The notes under the pieces are model-generated. The model saw only the letters and a list, made by a program, of their open reading frames with translations. It had not been told where the DNA came from and did no database searches. 64,000 nt of DNA, from assembly GCF_023278185.1 (NCBI RefSeq), contig NZ_CP066356.1, forward strand, positions 8,796,001 to 8,860,000. The letters run 5' to 3'. The position numbers and the translations under genes were made by a program. The DNA is from Bradyrhizobium elkanii USDA 76. Its GTDB lineage: Bacteria; Pseudomonadota; Alphaproteobacteria; Rhizobiales; Xanthobacteraceae. This document shows positions 1 to 7,995 of the stretch, piece after piece; the first letter of the stretch is position 1, and each line of letters opens with the position of its first letter.

Positions 1-185
1 CGGATCTGGCCGCGGCGGACCCCAAACAGGGCATCGCCGGGATCGCCTTTCTGGAACAGCACCTCGCCGGTCGCGAGCTGCTGGGTGTGGCAGAGGCCGG
101 AAAGCCGCTGCAATTCGTCCGCACCGAGATCGGCGAACATGGGATTCATCTTCAGAATGACCGCAAATTCGGCCTGTTTGCTCAT
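1..185 (-). CDS. Crp/Fnr-family cyclic-nucleotide-binding protein (5' part only)
   Basis: The window edge cuts this gene, leaving the first 61 residues. The visible protein starts MSKQAEFAVILKMNPMFADL and continues with QQLATGEVLFQKGDPGDALF, followed by GVRRGQI. This is the start of a cNMP-binding beta roll: short helix, then the 'G..lf.kGd.gd.lf.v..G.i' pattern typical of Crp/Fnr regulators. The DNA-binding half, if there is one, lies outside the window, so I cannot tell a transcription factor from a stand-alone cNMP-binding protein. It is divergent from the AsmA gene, with about 215 bp between the two starts. It differs in sequence from the two Crp/Fnr paralogs at 33.7-35.4 kb. Confidence 0.8.
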   Translation of the reverse strand, partial: MSKQAEFAVILKMNPMFADLGADELQRLSGLCHTQQLATGEVLFQKGDPGDALFGVRRGQI

Positions 186-399
186 TGTACTGCTGCCTTC
201 CAAATCCATCCGAGCGATCCCCTGATGCCCGGTTAGCAAAAATCACCCTCATTAGAGTGTGTGAGAGGTCACATAAGTTCATGCGGTAACGGATTATTTT
301 TCCGGTCATTGGAGCGAGATCCCGTTTGCGGGATAAACTCGTGTGATCGGCCGTGTCTTTCTGCGGCGGAACTCCGCTTGCCCGGCCTGGAACAACGAC

Positions 400-2457
400 A
401 TGAGAGCACTGAAATTCGCCGGGGCCGCCATCGCTGCCGTGATCGTGATCATCGCGCTGGTCGCAGCGGTCGGGATCCCGTCCTCGTTCCTCACATCTGC
501 GATCACCGATCGGGTCGAGCGCGAGACCGGCTACAAGCTCACCATCAATGGCGGCGCCAAGATCGGCCTCTGGCCGAGGGTCAATCTGACGCTGAGCGAC
601 GTCGTGCTGCAGGACCCGCGGGGGCGCGACGTCAACAACCGGTTCGCGGCCAGCAGCGTCGAGGCCGAGATGACGCTGTCGAGCCTGTGGTCGGGCCAGC
701 CCGACATCACCGACCTCGCGATCGTCAAGCCGGTGATCAACCTGCCGCTGCAGCGCGAGCGCACCCGCGACCACAATCCGCCGGCGAAATCCTCCGCCTC
801 CGATGCCAGCGGCATCACGATCCGGCATGTCAGCATCAGCGGCGGAACCATTGTCTTCTCCAATGTGCGCGACCGGGTCGAGAACCGGATCGAGACGCTC
901 AACGCGGACGCGACGATCGGCGACGACCGCAAGATCGTCGTGACGGGTGACGCACAGGCCGGCGACAAGCCGCTGAGGTTCGAGATCCGCGCGACCGCGC
1001 CGCAAGCGCCGCTGGAGCGTCAGAGCGTGCCGGCCGAATTCAGCATCGATGCGCCCGGCCTGTTGCCCGCGGCGATCAAGGCGAATGCGGACGCGCGGTT
1101 GAACGGCACGGTGGTGATGTTCAACGGCGTGTCCGGCACGCTCGGCGATGGCGGCTTCACCGGCTGGGCCTCGGTCGATTTCGCCAGCAACAAGCCGCTG
1201 GTGAAGCTCGACCTCGACTTCCAGCGCATTGCGATCGCGATGCCGCCGGGCCAGTCCGGCTCCACGCAGCCGCTCGGCACCAATATCTGGAGCAACGCGT
1301 CGATCGACCTTGCCGGGCTCAACTATGTCGACGCGCAGGCGCGCATCTCGGCGACAGAGCTTGTGATCGGCGACGGCCGCTTTGCGCAGGCGGCGATCGA
1401 TGCGTCCATCGACAGCGGCGTGCTGAAGGGCCGGCTCGCCAATCTCGGCGCCTATGAGGGCACCGCCAATGGCGACGTCACCATCGATGCGCGAGGCGCC
1501 ACGCCAACCTACGCGCTGCGGCTCGACCTCGCCGGGGCGCGCGCGCTGCCGATGCTGAGGAGCCTCGCCGAGTTCGACAAGCTCGACGGCAGGATGCAGG
1601 CCAAGATCGCGCTGACCTCGCAAGGCGGCAGCGAGCGCGCCATCGTCGGCAATCTCGCCGGCACCGCCTTCGTCGTGTTCCAGGACGGCAAGATCCTCGG
1701 CCTCAACGTGGCGCAGATGATCCGGAGCCTCACCACTAGCACCTTGTCGGGCTGGCAGGCGAGCCAGGAGCTGTCGACCGATCTCAGCCAGCTCTCGGCG
1801 TCGTTCAAGGTCGACAAGGGGCAGGCCGTCACCACCGACCTCAATCTGATCGGCCCGCTGGTGAAGATGACCGGGGTCGGCACCATCGACCTCAACACCC
1901 GCCAGATCGGGTTCCGCGTCGAGCCGCAGCTCGTGATGACCACCGAAGGCCAGGGCCGCGCCGGCAATCCGGTCGGCCTCGGAATCCCCGTGATGCTCGA
2001 GGGGCCCTGGGTATCGCCGCGGATCTATCCGGAGATGCAGGGCATCCTCGACAATCCGCAGGCGGCCTATGCCAAGCTCAAGGAGATGGGCAAGGGCCTG
2101 TTCGGGGCGAACGGCCAGGGGTTGAGTGAAGGCCTCAACGGGCTGACCAATCTCCTCAACGGCGTGCAGGGCGGCGCGCAGCCCGGCACAAGTCAGCCAC
2201 CGGGCGGCGCCACCGGCCAGAGCAACCCGCTCGGCGGGCAGCTTGGCGACACCATCGGCAATTTGCTGCAGCAGGGCCTTTCCACCCTCAACCAGGGCAA
2301 CGCATCGCGGCCGAGCCGCAGCCTGGCCAAGCCCGAGGCGGACGCGCCGCCGGGCGCCGATCCGGCTCCGCCGCCGCCCCCTCCGCCCGGCGAGACCGCC
2401 GAGCCGCACGACAGTCCGGCGATGAAGGACGTGCTGCGTCAGCTGTTCAATCGCTGA
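400..2457 (+). CDS. AsmA family protein
   Basis: A 685-residue protein with one N-terminal hydrophobic segment (about residues 6-27) and a long beta-rich body. The 'GYKLTINGGAKIGLWPRVNLTL' region and the late 'LSASFKVDKGQAVTTDLNLIGP' / 'GTIDLNTRQIGFRVEPQL' regions are typical of AsmA proteins. Family members are inner-membrane-anchored, periplasm-facing proteins of the AsmA/VPS13-like group linked to outer-membrane and lipid homeostasis; any lipid-transfer role here is inferred from the family. The C-terminus is low-complexity, rich in Gly, Gln and Asn, and ends in a run of prolines before the last 20 residues. I start at the ATG directly before RALKFAG because the hydrophobic anchor follows at once; an upstream GTG adds 19 residues that look non-coding. 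A nucleotide cyclase gene follows 134 bp downstream on the same strand. Confidence 0.88.
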   Translation: MRALKFAGAAIAAVIVIIALVAAVGIPSSFLTSAITDRVERETGYKLTINGGAKIGLWPRVNLTLSDVVLQDPRGRDVNNRFAASSVEAEMTLSSLWSGQPDITDLAIVKPVINLPLQRERTRDHNPPAKSSASDASGITIRHVSISGGTIVFSNVRDRVENRIETLNADATIGDDRKIVVTGDAQAGDKPLRFEIRATAPQAPLERQSVPAEFSIDAPGLLPAAIKANADARLNGTVVMFNGVSGTLGDGGFTGWASVDFASNKPLVKLDLDFQRIAIAMPPGQSGSTQPLGTNIWSNASIDLAGLNYVDAQARISATELVIGDGRFAQAAIDASIDSGVLKGRLANLGAYEGTANGDVTIDARGATPTYALRLDLAGARALPMLRSLAEFDKLDGRMQAKIALTSQGGSERAIVGNLAGTAFVVFQDGKILGLNVAQMIRSLTTSTLSGWQASQELSTDLSQLSASFKVDKGQAVTTDLNLIGPLVKMTGVGTIDLNTRQIGFRVEPQLVMTTEGQGRAGNPVGLGIPVMLEGPWVSPRIYPEMQGILDNPQAAYAKLKEMGKGLFGANGQGLSEGLNGLTNLLNGVQGGAQPGTSQPPGGATGQSNPLGGQLGDTIGNLLQQGLSTLNQGNASRPSRSLAKPEADAPPGADPAPPPPPPPGETAEPHDSPAMKDVLRQLFNR

Positions 2458-2591
2458 TATTCCCGGATCTCCCCCGCCGATATGAAGGGCTAACCATGCG
2501 GCCCGAGCGGCCGCCCCGCTTCGCCGATCCGTGCTAAACAGCGGCGGATCATGCGGCGCACCCGATTGATGCGAGGGGCGGACGAGGCTGG

Positions 2592-5039
2592 ATGAACGCG
2601 GCTACGGACGAGGGCAAGAACTGGTTCCTGCGCGGCGGCCTGTTCGCCAAATATGTCCTCGCGCTGGTCGGCCTCGTCGTGTTCGTGCTCGCGGTCAACG
2701 GCGCGCTCGAGACCTGGATCAGCTACCGCGGCATCAAGGGCACGCTGACGGACGCGATGAGCGAGAAGGCGGATGCCACCGCCAAGCGCATCGAGCAGGC
2801 GATCTCCGACCTCGAGCGCCAGATCTCCTGGGTGACCCGCGCCTCCTCCAACACGATCGAGCTGCGCCGCGCCGACTACGCGCAATTGCTCGGCCAGGTG
2901 CCGGCGGTGAGCCAGCTCACCCTGATCAGCGGCCAGGGCCGCGAGCTGCTGCGGCTGTCGCGCCAGACCACCACCGTCAATTCCAACGCCGACTTCTCCC
3001 GCGATACCAGATTCACCGAGACCATCGCCCGCGGCACCGCCTACGCACCGGCGTATTTTCGCGACGGGCGGCCCTTCATGTCGATCGGCGAGCAGCATTC
3101 CGGCTTCAATGCCGGCGTCACCTTGGCCGAGATCGACCTGCGCTTCCTCAATGACTATTTCGGCGATTCCCAGGTCGGCCGCCTCGCTCATGCCTATGTC
3201 GTCGACGGCAAGGGCCGCGTGCTGGCGAGCTCGTCGAAGGGCCCCGAGGTCGGCAAGGACCTCGCCGCGCTGCCGCAGGTCGCCGCCGTGCTGTCGCCGG
3301 GCGGCAGGCCGATCGCCTCCGGCAAGGATGTCGACGGCAGCGCGGTGCTGACGACAGCAACGGCCGCGCCGAACCTCGGCTGGCACGTGTTCTATGAGCA
3401 GCCGACCGCGCAGGCGCTGTCGCCGATCCGCGACCAGCTGGTGCGCATCGCGCTCTTGATCGCGCTCGGCCTCGTGGTCGCGATCATCGCCGGCACGATC
3501 CTGGCGCGGCGCATGCTGGAGCCGATCACGGCGCTGCGCACCGGCGCGCGGCGGTTAGGCGCCGGCGATTTCGGCCATCGCATCGAGGTGAAGACATCGG
3601 ATGAGCTGGAGGAGCTCGCCGGCCAGTTCAACAGCATGGCCAGCCAGCTGGCCGAGACCTATTCCGACCTCGAGGCCAAGGTGACGGAGCGCACCCGCGA
3701 CCTCGCGCAATCGATCAACGAGCTGAAGGTGCTGGAGGAGGTCGGCCGCGCGGTGGCGTCCTCGCTCGATCTTGCCGCCGTGCTGCCGACGGTCGGCGCC
3801 CGCGCGCTCGAGATCACCCATGCCGACGCCGTGCTGATCTATGGCTATGACGCCGCGCAGCGCAGCTTCAACCTGACGCAAGCGATCGGCATCGACGGCA
3901 AGGCCGATGGCCGTCATCGCGCGATCGATGCGGCGAACAGCCCGCTCGGCGAGGCCGCCGCGAAGGGTGAGCCGCTGGCGTTCGCCGATCTCGCGGCAAG
4001 TACCGATTATCCGCCCGATCATCCGCTGCGCGATGTCGTGGCCGGCGCCGGCTTCCGCTCCGTGCTTGTCGTGCCGCTGGTCGACCAGCAAGGCGTGCTC
4101 GGCGCGCTGGTGGTGCTGCGCAAGGCGGCCGGCGATTTCCCGGCGAGCCTGATCGGCCTGATGAAGACCTTTGCGCACCAGGCGGTGCTGGCGATGCGCA
4201 ACGCGCGGCTGTTCACCGAGGTCGACCAGAAGAGCCACGCGCTGGAAGAGGCCAACGCCACCGTGCGCGAGCAGGCCGACAAGCTGCGCGAGCAGACCGA
4301 AGCGCTCAAGGACTGGAACAAGTCGCTGGAGCAGCGGGTCGAGACCCAGCTCGGCGAGATCGAGCGCATCCGAAGGCTCGAGCGCTTCCTGGCGCCGCAG
4401 GTGGCGCAGCTGATCGCCTCGTCCGACAATCCCGAGGGCCTGCTCGACAGCCACCGCCGCGAGGTCACCGTGGTGTTCTGCGACCTGCGCGGCTTCACCG
4501 CCTTCACCGAGGCGACCGAGCCGGAAGAGGCGATGAACGTGCTGCGCGAGTATCATGCCGCGCTCGGCAAGCTGATCTTCAAGTATGAAGGCACGCTCGA
4601 CAAATATGCCGGCGACGGCGTGATGATCTTGTTCAACGCGCCGATCCAGCTCGCCGACCACACCGCGCGCGCCGTGAAGATGGCGGTCGAGATGCGCGAC
4701 ACGGTCGGCCCGCTGACCGAGAAGTGGCGCAACCGCGGCCATAGCCTCGGCTTCGGCATCGGCATCGCGCTCGGCTATGCCACGCTCGGCCAGGTCGGCT
4801 TCGAGCAGCGGCTGGAATATGCCGCGATCGGCAGCGTCACCAACCTCGCCTCCCGCCTGTGCGGCGAGGCCAAGGCCGGCCAGATCGTGGTGAGCCGCCG
4901 CGTCTACGGCATGGTCGAAGCCTACGTCGAAGGCCGCGCCATCGACGACCTCGTGCTGAAGGGATTCAATCATCCCATCCTGGCCGCGGAGATTTTGCGC
5001 TGGAAGGGCGAGCCGTCAGCGGAGGCGGCGGCGGAATGA
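2592..5039 (+). CDS. Membrane adenylate/guanylate cyclase with HAMP and GAF domains
   Basis: An 815-residue class III nucleotide cyclase. In order: a transmembrane helix at about 18-40, a periplasmic sensor region to about 280, a second transmembrane helix near 283-305, a HAMP linker (ARRMLEPITALRTGARRLGAG), a GAF domain at about 395-545, a coiled coil with many Glu/Lys, and the catalytic domain from about 622. The catalytic domain shows the metal-binding motifs FCDLRGFTAF and KYAGDGVMILF and the transition-state Asn/Arg in GSVTNLASRLCGEA, so the enzyme should be active. The usual product is cAMP from ATP; guanylate specificity cannot be excluded from sequence. The periplasmic region suggests an external signal and the GAF a second, cytoplasmic one. 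No cyclic-nucleotide target is adjacent, though three Crp/Fnr-fold proteins are encoded in the window. Confidence 0.92.
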   Translation: MNAATDEGKNWFLRGGLFAKYVLALVGLVVFVLAVNGALETWISYRGIKGTLTDAMSEKADATAKRIEQAISDLERQISWVTRASSNTIELRRADYAQLLGQVPAVSQLTLISGQGRELLRLSRQTTTVNSNADFSRDTRFTETIARGTAYAPAYFRDGRPFMSIGEQHSGFNAGVTLAEIDLRFLNDYFGDSQVGRLAHAYVVDGKGRVLASSSKGPEVGKDLAALPQVAAVLSPGGRPIASGKDVDGSAVLTTATAAPNLGWHVFYEQPTAQALSPIRDQLVRIALLIALGLVVAIIAGTILARRMLEPITALRTGARRLGAGDFGHRIEVKTSDELEELAGQFNSMASQLAETYSDLEAKVTERTRDLAQSINELKVLEEVGRAVASSLDLAAVLPTVGARALEITHADAVLIYGYDAAQRSFNLTQAIGIDGKADGRHRAIDAANSPLGEAAAKGEPLAFADLAASTDYPPDHPLRDVVAGAGFRSVLVVPLVDQQGVLGALVVLRKAAGDFPASLIGLMKTFAHQAVLAMRNARLFTEVDQKSHALEEANATVREQADKLREQTEALKDWNKSLEQRVETQLGEIERIRRLERFLAPQVAQLIASSDNPEGLLDSHRREVTVVFCDLRGFTAFTEATEPEEAMNVLREYHAALGKLIFKYEGTLDKYAGDGVMILFNAPIQLADHTARAVKMAVEMRDTVGPLTEKWRNRGHSLGFGIGIALGYATLGQVGFEQRLEYAAIGSVTNLASRLCGEAKAGQIVVSRRVYGMVEAYVEGRAIDDLVLKGFNHPILAAEILRWKGEPSAEAAAE

Positions 5040-5075
5040 ACGACGCACGCACGTCGCCGGGTGCTAGGACAAACC

Positions 5076-5210
5076 CGTCATCCTGAGGTGCGAACCTCTT
5101 CGGCGAGCCTCGAAGGATGCACGGCCCGACTGGTGATCGTTGACCCTTCGAGGCTCGCTCCGCTCGCACCTCCAGCGACAAAGGCGAAGCCTTTGCGCGG
5201 GGGTGACGAC
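5076..5210. repeat. Long intergenic palindrome (CGTCATCCTGAGG…GGGTGACGAC type)
   Basis: Imperfect inverted repeat with arms near CGTCATCCTGAGGTGCGA and its reverse, with internal GCCTCGAAGGATG / CCCTTCGAGGCTCGC. It lies between the cyclase gene and cspA. Elements at 6219-6351, 15623-15761 and 18056-18155 share the CCTTCGAG core and similar ends, so this is a dispersed family. The rest of 5040-5454 holds the cspA promoter and leader and no gene. Confidence 0.75.
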
Positions 5211-5296
5211 TTGAGAGCATCGCTGCAGGACTAGCCTGATTGCGGAGGAGAGACCGTCCGCCCCGTCTCCCAGCGGGAACCCGCTACCGCCAAACC

Positions 5297-5324
5297 TTGC
5301 ATTCGCGCGGAAAGTGTGTATATT
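5297..5324 (+). promoter_or_regulatory. Candidate sigma-70-type promoter of the cold-shock gene
   Basis: TTGCAT (5297-5302) and TATATT (5319-5324) are separated by 16 bp. This would start transcription near 5331 and leave a leader of about 120 nt before the cold-shock start codon, a length common for csp mRNAs. The call rests on pattern only. Confidence 0.4.
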
Positions 5325-5454
5325 TGCAACATTCGATTAGCCGTTGTGCCTTGTTGAATGGTCAGAACGGCCCTCCTCCAAAGACATCGTGAGTTCAATC
5401 GATGGTGCGCAATCCTGCGCAACGCCTGCGCATATGCGCGTTTTGGAGAAGAGA

Positions 5455-5664
5455 ATGCCGACAGGTACTGTGAAGTGGTTCAACGGCCAGAAGGGCTTTG
5501 GTTTCATCGAGCCGAGCGATGGCAGCAAGGATGTGTTCGTTCACATCAGCGCCGTCGAGCGCGCCGGTTTGTCCGGCCTGGCTGAAGGCCAGAAGGTTTC
5601 GTTCGAGCTGAAGACCGACAAGATGCGCGGCAAGACCAGCGCCGAGAACCTTCAGATCGTCTGA
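5455..5664 (+). CDS. cspA: Cold-shock protein (CspA family)
   Basis: A 69-residue single-domain cold-shock protein beginning [20 protein letters not shown]. Both RNA-binding motifs are intact: KGFGFI (RNP1) and VFVHIS (RNP2). Family members bind single-stranded RNA/DNA and act as RNA chaperones, often induced by cold or in stationary phase. The start is set by the GGAGAAG ribosome site 5-6 nt upstream of the ATG and by the usual family N-terminus; a longer in-frame version from 5344 adds unrelated residues. The leader directly upstream has four closely spaced TGCGC units, three of them TGCGCA, and the GCGCATATGCGC palindrome just before the ribosome site. A terminator lies about 100 bp downstream. 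Single-gene transcript likely. Confidence 0.97.
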   Translation: MPTGTVKWFNGQKGFGFIEPSDGSKDVFVHISAVERAGLSGLAEGQKVSFELKTDKMRGKTSAENLQIV

Positions 5665-5675
5665 AGCTCTTGCCT

Positions 5676-5728
5676 GGGCATGATCTTCGCGCAAACGCGT
5701 TTCGCGTTTGCCACAAGGGATCGTGCCC
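5676..5728. repeat. Palindrome downstream of cspA
   Basis: Outer arms GGGCATGATC / GATCGTGCCC (one mismatch) enclose a perfect inner hairpin GCAAACGCG-TTT-CGCGTTTGC. It lies in the cspA 3' region before the terminator and could protect the mRNA end. It resembles other intergenic palindromes in the window in style but not in sequence. Confidence 0.6.
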
Positions 5729-5764
5729 GCGTCATTCCACGGATGTACTGGAATGACGTCGCGA

Positions 5765-5798
5765 CCCGCCCGGTCCGCATCGGATTGGGCGGGTTTTT
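5765..5798 (+). terminator. Rho-independent terminator after cspA
   Basis: Perfect 7-bp stem CCCGCCC (5765-5771) / GGGCGGG (5787-5793) followed by TTTTT. It closes the cspA transcript and lies only 20 bp before the next small gene, which must have its own start signal or rely on read-through. Confidence 0.8.
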
Positions 5799-5819
5799 GC
5801 GTATCTTGAGAGGATGCCG

Positions 5820-6065
5820 ATGACCGCGAGAAAGCCCGACCCATCACCCGAAAGCCTTGCGCGAGCCGACCGCCAGCGACTGGCGGCCGAGGAAGGCGCG
5901 CGCGCCATGGCCGAGGTCGAGCGCGACGCCCTCGCGATCCGTAAGAACATGGAACGCCTCCGCGCGCTCCGCGAAGCACGCGAGGCCGAAGCGGCGACCG
6001 AAGCCGATGCGGCGGCGCCCGCCGCCAAGCGCACTATCAAGCGGGTCAAGCGCATCGTGCGCTGA
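5820..6065 (+). CDS. Small charged hypothetical protein
   Basis: An 81-residue protein very rich in Ala, Arg and Glu, largely predicted helical (ESLARADRQRLAAEEGARAM and on to a basic end KRTIKRVKRIVR). The middle looks like a single coiled coil; the last 12 residues are strongly basic and could bind nucleic acid or membrane. I start at the second ATG because GAGAGG (5808-5813) sits 6 nt upstream of it, whereas for the ATG at 5814 the same box would touch the start codon. Not recognised. It follows the cspA terminator and is followed by a repeat-rich gap. Confidence 0.6.
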   Translation: MTARKPDPSPESLARADRQRLAAEEGARAMAEVERDALAIRKNMERLRALREAREAEAATEADAAAPAAKRTIKRVKRIVR

Positions 6066-6130
6066 CGCTGCGCTGTGGCGAAGCTGTTTTGATTGCAGCT
6101 ACAGCCGATGAGCCGCCTTCCATCCCCCGT

Positions 6131-6211
6131 CATTGCGAGCGAAGCGACGCAATCCATGCTTCAGCATGCACAGAACCATGGATTGCCGCGTCGCTATCGC
6201 TGCTCGCAATG
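6131..6211. repeat. Palindrome CATTGCGAGC…GCTCGCAATG
   Basis: Perfect 10-bp arms CATTGCGAGC (6131-6140) and GCTCGCAATG (6202-6211), with internal AATCCATG / CATGGATT. A large cruciform or RNA hairpin, with no coding content on either strand. Confidence 0.7.
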
Positions 6212-6218
6212 GCAATTC

Positions 6219-6351
6219 CGTCATCCCCGCGCAAAGGCTTCGCCTTTGTCGCTGGAGGTGCGAGCACAGCGAGCTTCGAAGGATGCACGGCCACCAGCCG
6301 GGCCGTCGACCCTTCGAGACACGCGCAAGAGCGCGCTCCTCAGGGTGACGG
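6219..6351. repeat. Long palindrome of the CTTCGAAGGATG / CCCTTCGAG family
   Basis: Begins GTCATCCCCGCGCAAAGG and ends CTCCTCAGGGTGACGG. It shares the AAAGGCTTCGCCTTTGTCGC and TTCGAAGGATGCACGGCC blocks with the element at 5076-5210, but with one half in the opposite arrangement. Non-coding; part of the dispersed family. Confidence 0.7.
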
Positions 6352-6463
6352 AGCCGCGTTAGTCCCCGATCAACATTGTTAAACAGCCGAAGGGACGCGC
6401 TCGCGCTCTCGCGGCGCGTTGCGCCCGAGGGAAGCGATCAGCTCACCTTCAATGATCGTGAGA

Positions 6464-6620
6464 GGGCGAAGGGAAGGCCGGGCGCCGATTGCACCCATGG
6501 GTCCCGTGCAGCAAAAATCAGGGAGGTAGGACCACAGGTGAAGCCGAAACACCCGGCCTTCCCTGCGCAATGGGTCAGGGCTTAATTCGTGCTCTTCCCG
6601 GCGAGACCGGGCTTTCTTGT
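6464..6620 (+). ncRNA. Candidate structured RNA with terminal hairpin
   Basis: Two nested signals suggest a transcript rather than filler. A perfect 13-bp inverted repeat, AGGGAAGGCCGGG (6470-6482) and CCCGGCCTTCCCT (6552-6564), can close a 69-nt loop that itself contains TGCAC…GTGCA. About 30 nt later comes a terminator-like hairpin CCCGG-CGAGA-CCGGG (6597-6611) followed by CTTTCTTGT. No open frame with sensible composition or ribosome site covers the region. It could be a small RNA, a leader element or a decayed mobile structure; I cannot assign a known RNA family. The promoter is not evident. Confidence 0.4.
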
Positions 6621-7019
6621 CACCGTCTTCGCAAAACGCATTCGTGTCTCGAGGCACCTGCCACTGGGGCACCAGAACCACACGACTTCGCCGTCCGCCG
6701 ATCAGCGCGCGTCGTCGCGCGCACCGCCAGCGTCCACCGCATCCCGCCGCACGTTCGTGACGATCGCGATACGCCCCTCTTGCCGGACGGGACGGGGGAA
6801 GTTGTACAGGTGAGTTGGGGGCAACAGCCGCGCTTGCTTTCATGTCCGCGAAATTTCGCGAACCTTAAATCACCATCCAGTGAATCTGGTTGCCTCCCCA
6901 ATCACGATCCCGCCCTCCCGCGCCTCCCCAGGAATAACCCATCCCCCACCTCGCTCGCGTCATGACGGGCGCGTTCGCACGCGCGCCCTGTGACAACAAG
7001 AACAAGCAGGATGGGTTTG
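6621..7019. other. Gene-free stretch after the structured element
   Basis: About 400 bp with no convincing gene on either strand; the frames present lack ribosome sites and have compositions unlike neighbouring proteins. It contains CGAAATTTCGCG (a near-perfect palindrome at 6847-6858) and short GC-rich inverted runs. It may belong to the same composite element as 6464-6620. Confidence 0.5.
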
Positions 7020-7925
7020 ATGACGGGTTTGGATGGGACGCTCGCGGCGGCGTCGGTGGTGGCGCTGCATTGCTCGCTGGGGTCGGGACGGCAATGGACC
7101 AAGCTTGCGGCCGGGCTCGGCGGCGACCGGTTCATGGCGCCGGATATTTCCGGCTATGGCGTTGCCGCCTGCGGGCGCGACTGGCCGCGGACGCTGGATG
7201 GCGAGATCGCGCGGCTCGAGCCCTGGCTCGCCAAGGCCGACGGGCCGATCCATCTGATCGGGCATTCCTATGGCGGGGCGATCGCGTTTCGGCTGGCGAC
7301 CGCCTCGCCTTATGCGCAGCACGTTCGCAGCCTGACGCTGATCGAGCCGGTGCTTCCGACGTTGCTTCGCGATACGCCCGCCGATGCGCGGCTGTACGAC
7401 CGCTTCGCGCGGATCGCGCAGGTCGTCTCAAAGGATATTGTCGACGGCGCCGTGCTGGAGGCGGTCGAGGCGTTCACCGCGTTCTGGGCCGGCTCCGGGC
7501 CGCGCGAACAGTTCTCGCCGAGCGGGCGGCTGCGGATGATCGAGCAGGCCGACAAGCTGCCTTGCGATTTCAACGCCGCGCTCGATCTTGCCGGGGTGGC
7601 GGAAGCCGCGCGTGCCTTGAAGGTGCCGACGCTGCTGATGTCGGGCGGGCTGTCGCCCTATGTGACGCAGCGCATTGTCGCAAAACTCGCCGCGCTGATC
7701 GATGACGCCGAGCTGCGGCATCTGCCGGCCGCCGGCCACATGCTGCCGGTGACGCATGCCGATCGGGTCAACCCGGAGATCCTGCGGCACATCTGGCGCG
7801 CCCAGAAGCTGGCGAATTTGGAGCTGGCGAAGCTGGAGCTGACGGCGGATGCGGGGCCGGCCGACGCGGCGCAGCCGGCTGGCTCGGCCAGGCGGCATCT
7901 GGTATTCAGGAGGAGTCTTGGTTGA
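7020..7925 (+). CDS. Alpha/beta hydrolase
   Basis: A 301-residue alpha/beta-hydrolase-fold protein. An oxyanion-type turn near the start (ALHCSLGSGRQW), the nucleophile elbow GHSYGG with Ser at about residue 83, and a late His in AAGHMLPVTH give a plausible catalytic triad. No signal peptide, so cytoplasmic. The substrate is unknown; the family includes esterases, haloperoxidase-like and meta-cleavage hydrolases. I chose the ATG at 7020 because AGGA (7008-7011) lies 8 nt upstream; in-frame ATG 7011 and GTG 6990 are alternatives. The C-terminal 35 residues are Ala-rich and probably disordered. The stop codon overlaps the start of a dispersed repeat, and the adaptor gene follows 70 bp downstream. 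Confidence 0.85.
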   Translation: MTGLDGTLAAASVVALHCSLGSGRQWTKLAAGLGGDRFMAPDISGYGVAACGRDWPRTLDGEIARLEPWLAKADGPIHLIGHSYGGAIAFRLATASPYAQHVRSLTLIEPVLPTLLRDTPADARLYDRFARIAQVVSKDIVDGAVLEAVEAFTAFWAGSGPREQFSPSGRLRMIEQADKLPCDFNAALDLAGVAEAARALKVPTLLMSGGLSPYVTQRIVAKLAALIDDAELRHLPAAGHMLPVTHADRVNPEILRHIWRAQKLANLELAKLELTADAGPADAAQPAGSARRHLVFRRSLG

Positions 7926-7970
7926 CGCGTTTTCTTCACACGAACCGGTGCCCACTTCGCTCGAAAACGC
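7922..7970. repeat. GCGTTTTC…GAAAACGC dispersed palindrome, copy 1
   Basis: TTGACGCGTTTTCTTCACAC followed by GAACCGGTGCCCACTTCGCT and CGAAAACGC. Arms GCGTTTTC and GAAAACGC. Related copies lie at 35361-35416 and 35798-35843. It overlaps the stop codon of the hydrolase gene, a position that would suit a transcript end. Confidence 0.7.
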
Positions 7971-7995
7971 GCTGCATTTTGGGAATAGTTTGCCG

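Noticed and set aside
261..950. Plus-strand frame overlapping the AsmA start
   Set aside because: Out-of-phase shadow of the AsmA gene with Arg-rich composition.
6847..6858. CGAAATTTCGCG as an operator
   Set aside because: A near-perfect palindrome, but isolated in gene-free DNA with no gene start within about 160 bp, so I did not list it as a regulatory site.
6089..6965. Several short frames in the repeat-rich gap before the alpha/beta hydrolase
   Set aside because: They run through palindromes and the structured element, have no ribosome sites and no protein-like composition.
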